Below, piece after piece: positions 32,398 through 43,446 of a DNA stretch of 64,000 nucleotides. The stretch covers positions 204,188 to 268,187 of the forward strand of contig JANEZZ010001564.1 of the NCBI GenBank assembly GCA_026122225.1, in the 5' to 3' direction. Position 1 is the first letter of the stretch, and each line of letters opens with the position of its first letter. Under the pieces are notes generated by a model. That model saw only the letters and a program-made list of their open reading frames with translations, did not search any database and had not been told where the DNA came from. The translations under genes were made by a program, and so were the position numbers. Source of the stretch: Heloderma charlesbogerti (Eukaryota; Chordata; Lepidosauria; Squamata; Helodermatidae).

Positions 32398-32468
32398 CCT
32401 TCCCCAACATGGTGTCTTCCAGAGGTGCTGGACTGCAGCTCCCATGATCTCTAGTCAGCATGGTCAGT
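32398..32468. mobile_element. CTTCCCCAACCTGGTG hAT MITE, left fragment
   Basis: TGCCTTCCCCAACATGGTG, GGACTGCAGCTCCCATGAT, AGTCAGCATGG. The right end is lost. Confidence 0.65.
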
Positions 32469-32564
32469 GCTCGAGGGCTCACCCGGCTTGTTGCACCTCT
32501 GTTGCTGATTCAAGTGGCACAAAGCTTCCCCCCACTTTTTAAAAAACAAATTAATGGAAAGCCT

Positions 32565-32698
32565 GGGCAAAATCCAACATAAATCCTAATTAGAGTAGAT
32601 CTATTGAAATAAATGGAACTTCAGTTAGTCATGACAAACTTAATTCCCATTCATTTCAGTGGATTTACTCTAAGTAGGACTTGTGTTGGATTTTGCCC
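32565..32698. mobile_element. GGGCAAAATCCAAC foldback MITE
   Basis: The left arm GGGCAAAATCCAACATAAATCC is complemented by GTGTTGGATTTTGCCC at the right. Inside, GAGTAGATCTATTGAAAT pairs with ATTTCAGTGGATTTACTC. Length is 134 bp. The core resembles the element at 51627-51742. Confidence 0.8.
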
Positions 32699-34192
32699 AC
32701 TGACGGTAACCCTCTGCCACATTGTATCTCTCATGGTAATGCCCCCTTGAAATATAAGCAATTCCTCAACTCCCCCAACCATGCCAACATGAAAGTCTCT
32801 GAAAATCCCCCCGTACCTTTGTGGAAGACAAATGGCCCCGTGAAAGAGGGGAAGCATTGAGTTAAAACAATATGAAAAGCACAATAAACCCCAGTAGCTC
32901 AACACAGTTTCACTTCACATAGAAAGCTGATCTATCAAGGCTAGTGACTGACAGATTGAATTTGACCCTCAAAAGTAATGGCTTGAGTGATGTGGCAGCC
33001 TTTAGCATGTCACTTACTTAACTTATTGACGATGCCTCCATTCGTAGTTCAGTGTGGGTGATATTTGCATGATTTACTGGGTGACGTGCGGTGTTTGATT
33101 CAATAGTGAAGCCTTTGACTCAATAGGTGATGCATTTAATGCCATCTAATTCAAAGGTGACATTTTTTATTCACTGTCTGATGTACCTTATTTAGAAGTT
33201 GATGGATCTAGCTCTCTGCGAATGAGTACAATTCCCCTGCAAGGTATTTAGCTCAGCATGTGATGTATGGGATTTAATAATATAATGCATGTTCCTCCTA
33301 TAGCCGATGTATTGGGATCAATTTATACTCTGACCTTTCTTAACCTAGAGTGAACCAACTCCTTCCAGCTGTGTTTCAGGTAAAGTTCGCTAGACATCCA
33401 GACTGGTAAAGCAGTAAAACAAAAGAGACCAAATGAGGTGATAAAAGGCAGGCTTCCCCGGTGAAATATTTTCATCAAATGTGATGTGTGGATACAAATG
33501 TCCTGTCACCACCATTATTGCTATTTCTGTACATGGAAGGAATATCCCAAATCCATTTACGTTGCGTATCCTCTGCAGGACTCCATGCACCAGCACTTAT
33601 TTCCCCAGAGTGGTGTCAACTTACCAAATGTTGCACTGTGTGTGTGTATTTTTTTAAAGCACCTCAATTTGTTTTCAATATTTTCAATTTTCTTTTAAAT
33701 ATAAGCAAGTATTTAGGACCAAGCTTTCACAAGAACAAAAATATCCAGTTCAGATGAACAAGCTGGGTTACAGGAGTACAGGAAAAGATGCGGAACCAGT
33801 GATGCCAGCAGTCTGTACAAGGGGAATATTCCTTCCCATTTCCCAATATGAGAATCAGCTAGACCATGAGTATGAAAGTATGCCCTACATCTCAAGTTCA
33901 GACTTCAGAAAAACATAGAATGAGATGGTCAGCAAAATCAGGGTGGTACTGCACATCCAACAAGATCAGGTGGATTCCCTCAAACTGCAGGTGGATCTCC
34001 TTCTTCAGGTTCCTTCCCAGTAAAACAAAACAAAACAAAAAAACCACAATCTCCTTGCACTTAGGAACTAGCTTGTCAGGGAGAGGGCTAGGCTTCCTGA
34101 TGTGCTAGTTTCCTACAGGCACCAGTGGTGTTGGTGTTGGCTGCTTCTGCTTCTGCTGTTTTACATTTGGGAACATTCAAATATAATATAGA
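32699..34192. other. Non-coding stretch, possible degenerate tandem repeat
   Basis: At about 33055-33290 a loose unit of 20-30 bp (GTGAyGnnnnnnTTnATTCAA) seems to recur about six times. Otherwise nothing is recognised. Confidence 0.35.
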
Positions 34193-34247
34193 ATTTCAAA
34201 CTGCAAGTTAGACCATCATATAAATGGTCTAACTTGTAGTCTGAAAT
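34193..34247. repeat. Short hairpin, ATTTCAAACTGCAAGTTAGACCAT
   Basis: ATTTCAAACTGCAAGTTAG and ACCAT pair with ATGGT and CTAACTTGTAGTCTGAAAT across a loop of about 7 nt, with two mismatches. Confidence 0.75.
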
Positions 34248-34544
34248 GATATAGTCCAGGATAAGCTCTATGAAGGGGTTCACACCAAGTGGTAGCCCAT
34301 TAAGGCATTGTAGTGTGGCCATGTGTTCTCTTTTACAGAGGACAGTCCTTTATTTGAAGGTCTGCCATGGGACTGTCCTCTGTTTTGAAGGTGTCCTCTA
34401 TTGAAGGGCTGTCCAGTTCAAAGGAACCCACAGAAAGAAGAGCTGGGCCCTGAAGTTGCCCATCAATAGCATCTGGACAGCAGAGTGAGCAAAGCACACA
34501 GGTTACCTAGGAGGTGTCTCCACGAATGATTTATTGCAAGGTTA

Positions 34545-34790
34545 CAGCATTTGGAGGTCGTTCAGGGCACATGACATTGTGGCCATCTTGCAGCCATCCT
34601 GGAGTTTTGCGCCAAAAAAAGTTCTTCTGAGACTACTTTTAGTCCACTCATTTCCTGAATTTGGCTTTTCTGCACTTCTGTTGTGGTGTGCACCACCCTC
34701 TGCATTTACTCCAGCATGACTTTCTTGCCCAGAGGTGTGTCTTTCACCTGGCTGTGACCTCACTGAACCAGTCAAGGGGTGTTTCCCCGA
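34545..34790. repeat. Unclassified repeat shared with 19990-20280
   Basis: Shares the ordered motifs GACATTGTGGCCATC, TCTGAGACTACTTTTAGTC, AGGTGTGTCTTTCACC and GTCAAGGGGTGTTTCC with the first copy. Confidence 0.6.
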
Positions 34791-36155
34791 AGTTTCTGCC
34801 ATTTCACGGCTGGCCATCAGAGTTCTGAGCTACCTCGTGGCATTCACTTTACTTTGCCTACCACTAAACTCTGGTGGCCATCCCCGCAAAGTATAGGTGT
34901 GCTTCAGGCAGCCTGTAACTTTTTTTTTTAAAAGTAAAGCATTAAAGTGAAATAGGGAGTTTGTCAGCAGTACCTTCACACCCTCACTATCATGCATTTG
35001 TCAGCAATTCCTATACCCCCTACCTCATTATCTCACTGTTGTGCATTTGCCAGCAAATCCTATACTCCTTATCTCACAATTGCACATCAGTGAAAGATTC
35101 ACAAGTGGCCACACTACAGCACTTTCACCACCAGGTAAGCCCACTTGTGAGCTTGCAAATACTACAGGGAAAGGTGGAGAGGCCATAGCCACCTCCTCCT
35201 CATGTACACTTGCAAGTGGATTTATATGGTGGTGGTGGTGCTGTAATGGGCTGCCTTCATTGGGTAAGCCCACTTGCTAGCATAAGTGAGGGGGGCAGGT
35301 GACAGTAGGCACTGGGAGGGGGAATGGGTCAATGCTGGGGGGGGGGCAGGGGGAAAAAGCTAGAGCTAGGCCTGCCCAGGTGCATATGCACAATACTAGG
35401 AACAGTCCTGTGGATCCTGGACTAAGGGGCTATACATGACATGAATAACATCAAAAGTAGCTGCATGTAAGCCAGGCTCCGGCTGTTGAGAGCTCCCAAG
35501 CTCTCCTAGAGACACACAGAGTATTCTGAATGAAATAAAAAACAAACAAACAGGGATGCAGGAGCTGTCTTCTGTGTGCCTCCATTTCTTATCCGGATTT
35601 ATCTTATGTCTCCTTTAGTTGTACCTGGTGGTCCTCTCTCTCTCAACCCCTATTGACAAATGGTAAAGGAAAGATAAGATAAGCAGGGATAAGGAAGTCA
35701 GCCAGCAGAGCAAGAGTGGGCAGTCAAAAATACAAAGAGCAACACAGAAATGCTTGTCAGCAACAATGACAGTGAAACTGAATCTGGATAGTTTCAACTC
35801 AGCCCTAAAATACTGGCCCTTAAGAAGTTCTGCTACTTACTTTTCCCAGTTTGAAGAAGCTTTCTTTATAGTATGACAATTTTCTGTGTTTAACCACTTC
35901 CTTGCCCATCTTACCATATCCGCATTCCCATCTTTTCCAACTTAGGTAGTGATTTCCCATGTGGTACTGTATCAAATGCTTTGCTGAGAACTAAATAGAC
36001 TAGATTGACTGAATGCATTTCCCTTGCCTGTAAACTGGTTCATCTTCTCAAAAAGGATATTGGATTAGACCAGCATGACTCATTTCTAGTAAGCTTATGT
36101 TGCTGGATCTACAACCAGTTTGTCATTTTTCTCCCACCTTTTTAATTATTCTTAC
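34791..36155. other. Non-coding stretch, nothing recognised
   Basis: G-runs occur near 35336-35347. Short GTAAGCCCACTTG motifs recur at 35136 and 35265. No gene. Confidence 0.4.
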
Positions 36156-36240
36156 AGCACAATCCTATACATGTCTATTCAGAAGTCCCAATGAGTTAAA
36201 TGGGGCTTACTCTCAAGTAAATGGGTATACAATTGCAGCC
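36156..36240. repeat. AAGTAAGTCCC palindromic repeat
   Basis: AGCACAATCCTATACATGTC, ATTCAGAAGTCCCAATGAG, ATGGGGCTTACTCTCAAG, GGTATACAATTGCAGCC. It lies directly beside the next MITE. Confidence 0.8.
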
Positions 36241-36333
36241 TAAAGGCACAATCCTATGCACGTTTAGACAGGAAAACATTATGTCTGTAGGACTTTTTTT
36301 TTCTGTCTAAACATGCAAAGGATTGTGCCTTTA
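36241..36333. mobile_element. GGGCACAATCC foldback MITE
   Basis: TAAAGGCACAATCC at the left is exactly inverted at the right (GGATTGTGCCTTTA). Inner arms: TTTAGACAGGAAAA and TTTTCTGTCTAAA. Confidence 0.85.
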
Positions 36334-36544
36334 ATGAATATTTGTGGGGAAAGCACTCATGGGCAGACTAAACTCTGTACCTAGGCCAGAAAAGTCAAAA
36401 TTAGAAGAGAGCAACCAGAATTATGAGAATTTTTAGAAGTCAAGATATAAGAAAAAACTTTGAAAGAACTATCTAAGTTTGTTTATCCTAGGGCAAGTTG
36501 ATGGGTAGCATGATTTTAAATACTTAATACCTATCTGGACAGAG

Positions 36545-36825
36545 TTAGTCTAGCTACAGTTATCCATGCTTTGATAACCTCTTGTCTGGGTTACTGCAAT
36601 GTGTTATACATGGGGCTGCCTTTGAAAACGCCCTGGAAACTTCAGCTAGTCCAAAACAGGGCAGCGAGATTGTTAACAGGGACTGGCCAACAAGATCATA
36701 TTATGCCAGTACTCTTCCTGCTGCACCGGCTGCCAGTCCACATATGGGCCAGATTCAAAGTGCAATTAGTATTCAAAGCCCTAAACGGCTTGGGGCCAGG
36801 TTGTTTGAAGGATCATCTCCTCCCT
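36545..36825 (+). pseudogene. L2-like LINE ORF2 C-terminus
   Basis: A continuous frame from 36571 reads ITSCLGYCNVLYMGLPLKTP, then WKLQLVQNRAARLLTGTGQQ, FLLHRLPVHIWARFKVQLVF and KALNGLGPG. This is a typical L2-clade ORF2 end after the RT catalytic region. It is cut at 36826 by the hAT-type element and does not resume recognisably after it. Confidence 0.85.
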
Positions 36826-37147
36826 AGGAATGTACAAAAGTTGCGGATTATGTTCAGGGGGGGGAGGCGTTCCGTCTCTCCCCCCGGAATCCTCGACGGG
36901 GGGGAGGCGATCCAGTCCTCCCCCCCGGAATCCTCGACGGCCGGCTGTGCTCCGCACAGGCCAGGACTGTCCACAGCCGGATTTCCGGCCGCGGAGTGCT
37001 CTGCATAAAAACAAAACAAAAACGCGTACGCAAATGGCGGCGGCTATGGCCGCCGCCATTTGTATTCCTTATTTTTTGCTGTCTTAGTCTACGTAAATAT
37101 TTACGTAGACTAAGATGAAGACAAGAAAGGGGAACGCAAATAGTGTA
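36826..37147 (+). mobile_element. hAT-type nonautonomous element, copy 3, truncated and rearranged
   Basis: Starts TAGGAATGTACAAAA, then GCGGATTATGTTCAGGGG and a GC-rich block with two CGGAATCCTCGACGG motifs, as at the left of copy 1. The right terminus is missing. Perfect hairpins occur at 37031-37062 (CAAATGGCGGCGGC..) and 37083-37114 (CTTAGTCTACGTAAAT..). The internal hairpin block runs opposite to the order found in copies 1 and 2 relative to this end. Confidence 0.8.
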
Positions 37148-37658
37148 CTGGGCGACTCACCAAGCCTATTTCTAAAAGTACCTCTTAAGGGTGCAATATG
37201 CAAGATTTCTTCAGGGCCCTTGAGAAATGGGGCATGACATGGTCAGTGGAGAATCCAGTCCATTTGAGCACTGAAGACAAGAAGAAAACAACCAGCCATT
37301 TTGGAAAATTCTCAGACAGGACAGGCACCTCAGAATGCACATATCTTGGGAAAGCAGGAAAGCAGCGCTCTGCTCAGTAACAGTGTTTTCCCTTGGGGTT
37401 GAAGCTGTAAAAATGCAATGGCAAAACCAGCCATTAGGTCACAACCTTACAGAGATCTACTAGAAAGTAAATTCCCTGAAACCTGTTTAGGACTGAGAAG
37501 CGGTGTTGCTAGGCACAGATTTGGGACCTAAACTTTATATTGGTAATCCTTCCTCCCCCAGTTCTGATCCTCTGGGAAATCCCCCCTCCCCCCGCATAAC
37601 AATTAAGCTTAGGAAAAAACCTCCCATTGGCACCATTGGAAAGACTTTTTCTAAACCT
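37148..37658. other. Non-coding stretch before BovB
   Basis: No gene or repeat that I recognise. It contains CTCCCCC-rich sequence near 37550-37600. Confidence 0.4.
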
Positions 37659-37670
37659 AATTGCCATGCA

Positions 37671-38427
37671 CAGAAAGCGAAGAGGATCTAAAGAGCCTCT
37701 TGTTGAGGGTGAAAGAGGAGAGTGCAAAAGCTGGTTTGAAACTCAACATTAAAAAAACTAAGATCATGGCATCTGGCCCCATCACTTCCTGGCATATAGA
37801 AGGGGAAGAAATGGAAGCAGTGACAGATTTTACTTTCTTGGGCTCCAAGATCACCGCAGACGGTGACTGTAGCCATGAAATTAAAAGACGCTTGCTCCTT
37901 GGGAGGAAAGCTATGGCCAACCTAGACAGCATAGTAAGAAGCAGAGACATCACCTTGCCGACAAAGGTCCGTCTAATCAAAGCTATGGTTTTCCCAGTAG
38001 TAATGTATGGCTGTGAGAGCTGGACTATAAGGAAGGCTGAGCGCCGAAGAATTGATGCTTTCGAACTGTGGTGCTGCAGAAGACTCTTACGAGTCCCCTG
38101 GACTGCAAGGAGGTCAAATCAGTCCATCCTAAAGGAAATCAACCCTGACAGCTCATTGGAAGGACAGATAATGAAGCTGAAGCTCCAATATTTTGGCCAC
38201 CTAATGCGAAGAGAAAACTCCCTGGAAAAGACCCTGATGCTGGGAAAGACTGAAGGCAAAAGGAGAAGGGGACGGCAGAGGATGAGATGGCTAGATAGCA
38301 TCACGGATGCAATGAATATGAACTTGAGCACGCTCCGGGAGAGAGTGCCGGACAGGAAGGCCTGGCGTGCTATGGTCCATGGGGTCACGAAGAGTTGGAC
38401 ACGACTGAACGACTGAACAACAACAAC
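37671..38427 (+). mobile_element. RTE-BovB LINE, 5'-truncated
   Basis: This copy begins just downstream of the RT catalytic motif and runs to the BovB 3' end (GACACGACTGAACGACTG, then ACAACAAC). AATTGCCATGCA is repeated exactly at 37659-37670 and 38428-38439, a 12-bp target-site duplication made by target-primed reverse transcription. The frame to 38416 is uninterrupted, so only truncation inactivates it. Confidence 0.95.
37673..38416 (+). pseudogene. BovB ORF2 C-terminal part, open but lacking catalytic sites
   Basis: About 247 codons. It starts at ESEEDLKSLLLRVKEES and passes GLKLNIKKTKIMASG, FLGSKITADGDCSHEIKRRL and YGCESWTIRKAERRRIDAF. It ends at RMRWLDSITDAMNMNLS and GVTKSWTRLND before a stop. 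This is the thumb and C-terminal region of the RTE reverse transcriptase. Endonuclease and the YADD motif were lost by 5' truncation, so no activity is expected. Closely matches the corresponding part of the element at 59788-63318. Confidence 0.9.
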
Positions 38428-38439
38428 AATTGCCATGCA

Positions 38440-40317
38440 AGGGAGGGGGCGGGGTTGGGGGGAGGCATTGCAGGATGTGGGGAGAGGAGGGTTAACCCTT
38501 ACCTCCCCAGCTGCAGTCCCCCTTGAAAATTGCCCCCTGCATCACAATTGAGCTGTGGGGAGTAACCCTTTTCATTGGCACCAATGGACACTTTGGGCTC
38601 TGGGAAATAGATCTGGGCTTTGGGAAATCAATTCAAGGCTGGGACCCCATAGTCCCAGACCCAGTAACAGCCCTGGGATCAAGGTGTTAAACTGATTTCA
38701 CAGGTAGAGGCTCTGTGTAATGCATTTTCTTCTAGTGAAATCCTTTGAAAAGCTCTGAGGCGCCAAGAAGGCAGCCAATTGCTGTGCCTCCTGCCATTCA
38801 CCATCATCCCCTCCTGCTTCTAGAGTTGGAGCCTTGCTTGCTACAGCAGGAAGTAGATGAGAACGGGAGATGGGACTACTGGAGAGGTGGGCAGTATTCC
38901 GGCAGTATACATCTCTTGGAGTTCTCATTGAAACGTACTTCCAGTAGAAACATGTTTAGGATTATATTATTGTTGTGGTAATTAAAGTTCAGTGTTAGAT
39001 ACCAGTAATGAGTTCAGAAATGTCTGTTTACTAACAGTTGCGGGGGGGGGGATATATTTTACATCTTCTGCTGTATAAGGCCCTAGATGTCATAAAAAGG
39101 GAAAAAATGCGCTAAAACAGAATTTCACCATTTCATTTTTACAAAGCAAGTTTCTAACACATATGGTGATAGAAAACATGCCCACACTCAACATAAATGT
39201 TCAAAACCATCTCATTTATTTTTATCCTCCTAATTTTAAAGAGCAGTCTCAATAATTCAGTTTTAAAGTTGACAGTACTAGTGTACTAGTACAATTTATT
39301 TTCTGTCCCTCATAGAGCAAAGGTTGGGTGTTTATTTTATAGCCTTGCATGGGACCTAAAGAAGGATTACAAAATGTGAAAAGCATTCAGGAACAAAATT
39401 GAATCCCCCCTTCCTTTTTGAAGTGAATGGAGGCATGGGGAACCAGACCAATCTGATGATGGGAAAAATATTCAAAAAGAAAAGAAAGCCTCATGTTTTG
39501 TATGACATCCAAGATTTTTCCTGGTGCAAGTTTCACCAATGCTCTATAACTCCATTCTTGTGGGGGCGAGGAGGGGAGGGAGTTACCTCACCTTTTGATC
39601 TAAAACCTAACAATAGGACTACATCTGCTACTAAGCTGGGTTGTAAATGTCTTTAATTTTTATATTTCATCTGAAGGGAGTTGTTAAAATAGGTTTACTG
39701 GGTGATGGCTCTTTTGAATAGAAGATATCATTTCTGAAACCAATCTCAGCATGACACTTCTTTTTCACTCTAATAAGCCCTCCTAAAATATTACAGGGTT
39801 TTTAAAAAGTTCTGTTTGGTTTTTTTCTTCCCTGAATTTGCTCTCACATTCTGTGTAACTCTTTGGGGTTTGCTGCCCCTTTCCTTTTCCTAAAGAGAGA
39901 GAGAGAGAGAGTAAAGAGGGGGAAACATTTGAAGAAAACTATCTTTCTTCTCACTCCCCCTTTCCTTTCTGAGCAGATGACACCAACATCTATTTCACCT
40001 CAAGCCAGATGTGCTCCTCTACTGGAGAAATCTCTCTGAAGTTGTTCAAAGCTTTCTTTTAAAAAAATAGAGAAGATGTTCTTCTCAAGGCTACATCCAG
40101 GTAACTCTATATTTTGTAGTTCAGGTGTACCATTTTATCACTTAAGATTCCTTCAGTCAAGACTTGTGAGGTGCTTCAACTCATGCTACTTTCACACACG
40201 TCCACATAGCCAACAGGGTCAGGTGAACAAACAGTACAGGTTTACACAATACAGTTACTGATTTTGGGGTTGGAAACAGTCACACAATGGCCTCAGCACC
40301 ATTACTCTCAGTAACAC
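38440..40317. other. Non-coding stretch, nothing recognised
   Basis: A G-run at 39042-39051 and a (GA)n run at 39894-39911. No gene. Confidence 0.4.
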
Positions 40318-40548
40318 AGCTTGTTGCGTCATGTGAACCCGGCCAGGGTGGCTTGTTGCCATGGGTAAAAGCCACCCAGCACCCTGGGTTCTGGATGGCT
40401 TGTTACCCATAGCAACAAGCACCCTGACCAGGTTTGCACAACACAGCAAGCCATGCTGCCGAGGGTAATTATGAAAATCCCTCAGACATGAAACCAGCAC
40501 ATGCCACCATGGCTTGTTAACTGCCTGATGATCATGTGAACCCAGTCA
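40318..40548. mobile_element. Foldback element with central hairpin
   Basis: GGCCAGGGTGGCTTGTTGCC, ATGGGTAAAAGCCACCC and the near complement ending ACAAGCACCCTGACC form a hairpin at about 40341-40431. Outside it, GTGAACCCGG and AGGTTTGCACAACACAGC recall the ends of the 1968-2352 foldback. Confidence 0.6.
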
Positions 40549-40805
40549 ATAGCTGTTATGTGTGTTTTTTAAAGGGAATTGAAGGTGGTATGATAGAGGC
40601 ATTGTTGGTGTCTGTCCACTCTCATCCCAGTCTTGTCTCCATGGGCCAGGTTTATAGTGGTTCACATCAAACACAAAAAACAACACCCCTGTTTGACCAG
40701 AGAGGAAAGTTGGTCAAAATAAAAGGGTGTGAACACTATAGGAAATGATGCCCTATCTGTCAGAACACATTTCGCTACCTTAAAAATGATTGCCTATCTC
40801 CCTTT

Positions 40806-41118
40806 ATAGAATCATAGAATACTAGGGTTGGAAGGGTCATCGAGTCCAACCCCCTGCTAAGTGCAGGAATCCAAGTCAGAGGATGCCTGACAGGTGGCTG
40901 TCCAGCCTCGTCTTGAATGCCTCCAATTTGGGAGAGCCCACCACCTCCCCAGGTCATTGGTTCCATTGTCGTATTGCTCTGACAGTCAGTCAGGAAGTTT
41001 TTCCTGATGTTCAGCCGGAATCTGGCTTCCTGTAACTTGAGCCCATTATGCCGTGTCCTGCACCCTGGGATGACCAAGAAGAGATCCTGGCCTTCCTTTG
41101 AGTATTTAGAGAGGCTAA
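40806..41118 (-). mobile_element. CR1 LINE 3' end, antisense
   Basis: TAGAATCATAGAATACTAGGG, GTTGGAAGGGTCATCGAGTCC, ACCCCCTGCTAAGTGCAGG, GCCTGACAGGTGGCTGTCC and CAGGAAGTTTTTCCTGATG are the complement of a CR1 3' end and the preceding ORF2 tail. Confidence 0.85.
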
Positions 41119-41159
41119 AACAAAAAGGGATTGTGAACTTGTTTCTCTCCAAACTGCAG

Positions 41160-41665
41160 AAATGAGCATTAAAAAGGCAAATGTAATGCAAGCAAATGTA
41201 AAGTGATGCACATTTGGATAAAACATCCTAACTTCACATATATGTTGATGGGGCTGGAGTGGAAAGGTTTGTGGAAGAAAGCTCAAAGAAAATGGTGAAC
41301 CAGTGTGTGGCGGCTGTGAAATCCCATGTTGATGATCATTAGGAAAGGAACTGAAATAAAACTGCCAATATCATAATGCCTTTATACAAATCTATGGGGC
41401 AACCACACTTTGAATGCTGTGTACAGTCCTGGTCACTGCACCTCAAAAAGGATATTGTAGACCTGAGAAAGGTGCATGATAGCTAAAATTATCAAAGGGC
41501 TGAAGCAACTCCCCTATGAGGAAAGGTTACAGGGTTTGGGGCTTTTCAGCTTAGAAAAATGGCAAGTAAGGGAAGACATGATAGTGTATAAAATTGTACA
41601 CTATTGTACAAATTGTAGTGGTGAATAAAATTATCCATGTTATTGGGAAAGTGGTTAGGTTATGC
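41160..41665 (+). pseudogene. CR1 LINE ORF2 C-terminal remnant, opposite strand to its neighbour
   Basis: Near 41396-41480 the plus strand reads QPHFECCVQSWSLHLKKDI, then at about 41500 QLPYEERLQGLGLFSLEKW. This is the CR1 RT C-terminal motif with stops and frameshifts. It lies head to head with the antisense CR1 3' end at 40806-41118. The pair could be one inverted insertion or two insertions. Confidence 0.7.
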
Positions 41666-42418
41666 TAAGTTACAAATAACCATTTACACATGGTTGGGGT
41701 GGGGAACTGTAAACAGTGAGTCAGTGGGAAAGGAAATACAGAAAATACAGGCAATGATAATCACCTGATTAGCAGTGGCCACTCATAAAACAGCTGTTGG
41801 ATGATAACACAGTCATCCCTGCACAGGCGCTGATTAACACATGTAGCTTTTTTTTAAAGCTTTTGGCCTTGTTCAGGCCACAGAAGAGAGAGTTGGACCT
41901 CTTAATGAATGTTCAGCTGTTTTGCATTGCAATCTGTCTTTGAAGTTCCTTGTTCAAGAATGGCCACCTTAAGTAGAGTATCCCAGGAGGCTGAAATATT
42001 CCCCCACCGATTTTTGACTATTATCATTTGTGATGTCAGATTTATTTATTTGCTTCTTTGTGCTATGCAGAAGGATGTTGCTGCCATATATTACGTAGAA
42101 GATGACCAAGTATATATGAAACCATGATGGTGAGGACGGCATTATAAGGTCTTGTAACAGTGTTGCCAGAGTAAACGTGGGGACAGAATTGGCATCTGGG
42201 TCTGTCACAGAGTCTGGTTCTTGGGTCTGTATCTCTGTTATATTGCCTGTTTTTGCTGCTGAGTGGCTGTTATAGATTACAGGAAGTATCTGTAAGCAAG
42301 TACAGTACCTACTACCTGTGATGAGGTTTTTCGTCTGGGGCTGTCCTGTAATACGTTATTCCTGGGTACCAGTCCAGTTCTGTGGATATGTTATCTCCTC
42401 CCCCCCCTCGCATGTCCC

Positions 42419-42448
42419 AACACACACGCGCACGCACGCACACACACT
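42419..42448. repeat. (CA)n microsatellite, interrupted
   Basis: ACACACACGCGCACGCACGC followed by ACACACAC. Confidence 0.9.
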
Positions 42449-42449
42449 T

Positions 42450-42858
42450 CATTGGGTGGGTATTCTTGTCTTTGTTCAATGAGTTTGAACAGATACAGAT
42501 GTATAGTATGGCTTGGCTGTAGACCTTGGATTTTGTGGTGTGTTCTGGATGGAAGCTGGAAGCATGTGCATACATGTCTCAGTCGGTAGGTTTCTGGTAT
42601 AAGCTGGTGCTTATATGACCATTATATAGTTGCACAGCAGTGTCTAGCAAGTGAGCCTGTTGCATGGACTCTTCTAGGCTCAGGTTGATGGTGAGGTGAC
42701 AGTCCATTTGGAACTTCACAAAGGCCTCCTATCCATGAGTCCAGTTAATAACGGTGTCATCAATGTATCTCTGGTAGAGAAGAGGCTTTGGGGAACTGGA
42801 GCTGAGGAAGTATTATGCTAAGTCAGTTATGAAGATGTTGGCATATTTTGGAGCCCTG
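42450..42858 (-). pseudogene. Penelope-like element RT remnant with YIDD
   Basis: On minus from about 42855 one frame reads RAPKYANIFITDLA, stop, YFLSSSSPKPLLYQRYIDD and TVINWTHG, stop. It continues with AFVKFQMDCHLTINL, LLDTAVQLYNGHISTSLYQK, PTD, stop, then SFHPEHTTKSKVYSQA. The RYIDD active-site motif and the later LYQKPTD and HPEHT..YSQA motifs in this order are typical of Penelope-like RTs. Three stops in an otherwise continuous frame show an old copy. The GIY-YIG end is not visible. Confidence 0.85.
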
Positions 42859-42920
42859 TTCATTCATGTAGTCGTAATTTTTTGTTCATGTAATTATTTT
42901 TTGCTGTGGGTATATTACGG

Positions 42921-42940
42921 CTACTACTACTACTACTACT
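42921..42940. repeat. (CTA)n microsatellite
   Basis: Six to seven CTA units. Confidence 0.9.
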
Positions 42941-43446
42941 AAGTGTAGTTTTCCAACTATTACTAGTACAGGCAGCAATCTCCCAACCCACGGACATGCA
43001 GCAATATAGACACATGCATCATTTTCACATGTGATGGTGTATATGGATGTACACAGTTCAGTGTGGGAAAGTTTCATGTCGCCCTAATACACACAAACAC
43101 ATTTGCAGGTATGTATATAATGTAGTACCGGAATTCTGCTACATTGCAAAACATGTGACCACATAAAAACCTCCAATATACAGTTTGTACTGTCTGTGTT
43201 ACAATGTGAATAGATGGTGATCTCTGCATGTGTTTTCTGAGCATTCCAGACAAGACCAGATGGCCAAAATATATGTGATAGATATAAAGGCACATCTGCT
43301 TTTCCCAAAAAGCTGTCAGATATAACTACTTTCTGTACTGAAGAAGGATACACTAATGTTATGCCTCAGTTCCTTATCAGTTCAATGCATTGATTCCTGT
43401 TTTTATGTTAAAATGTTATAGAACCAATAATGCACATATCTTCATC

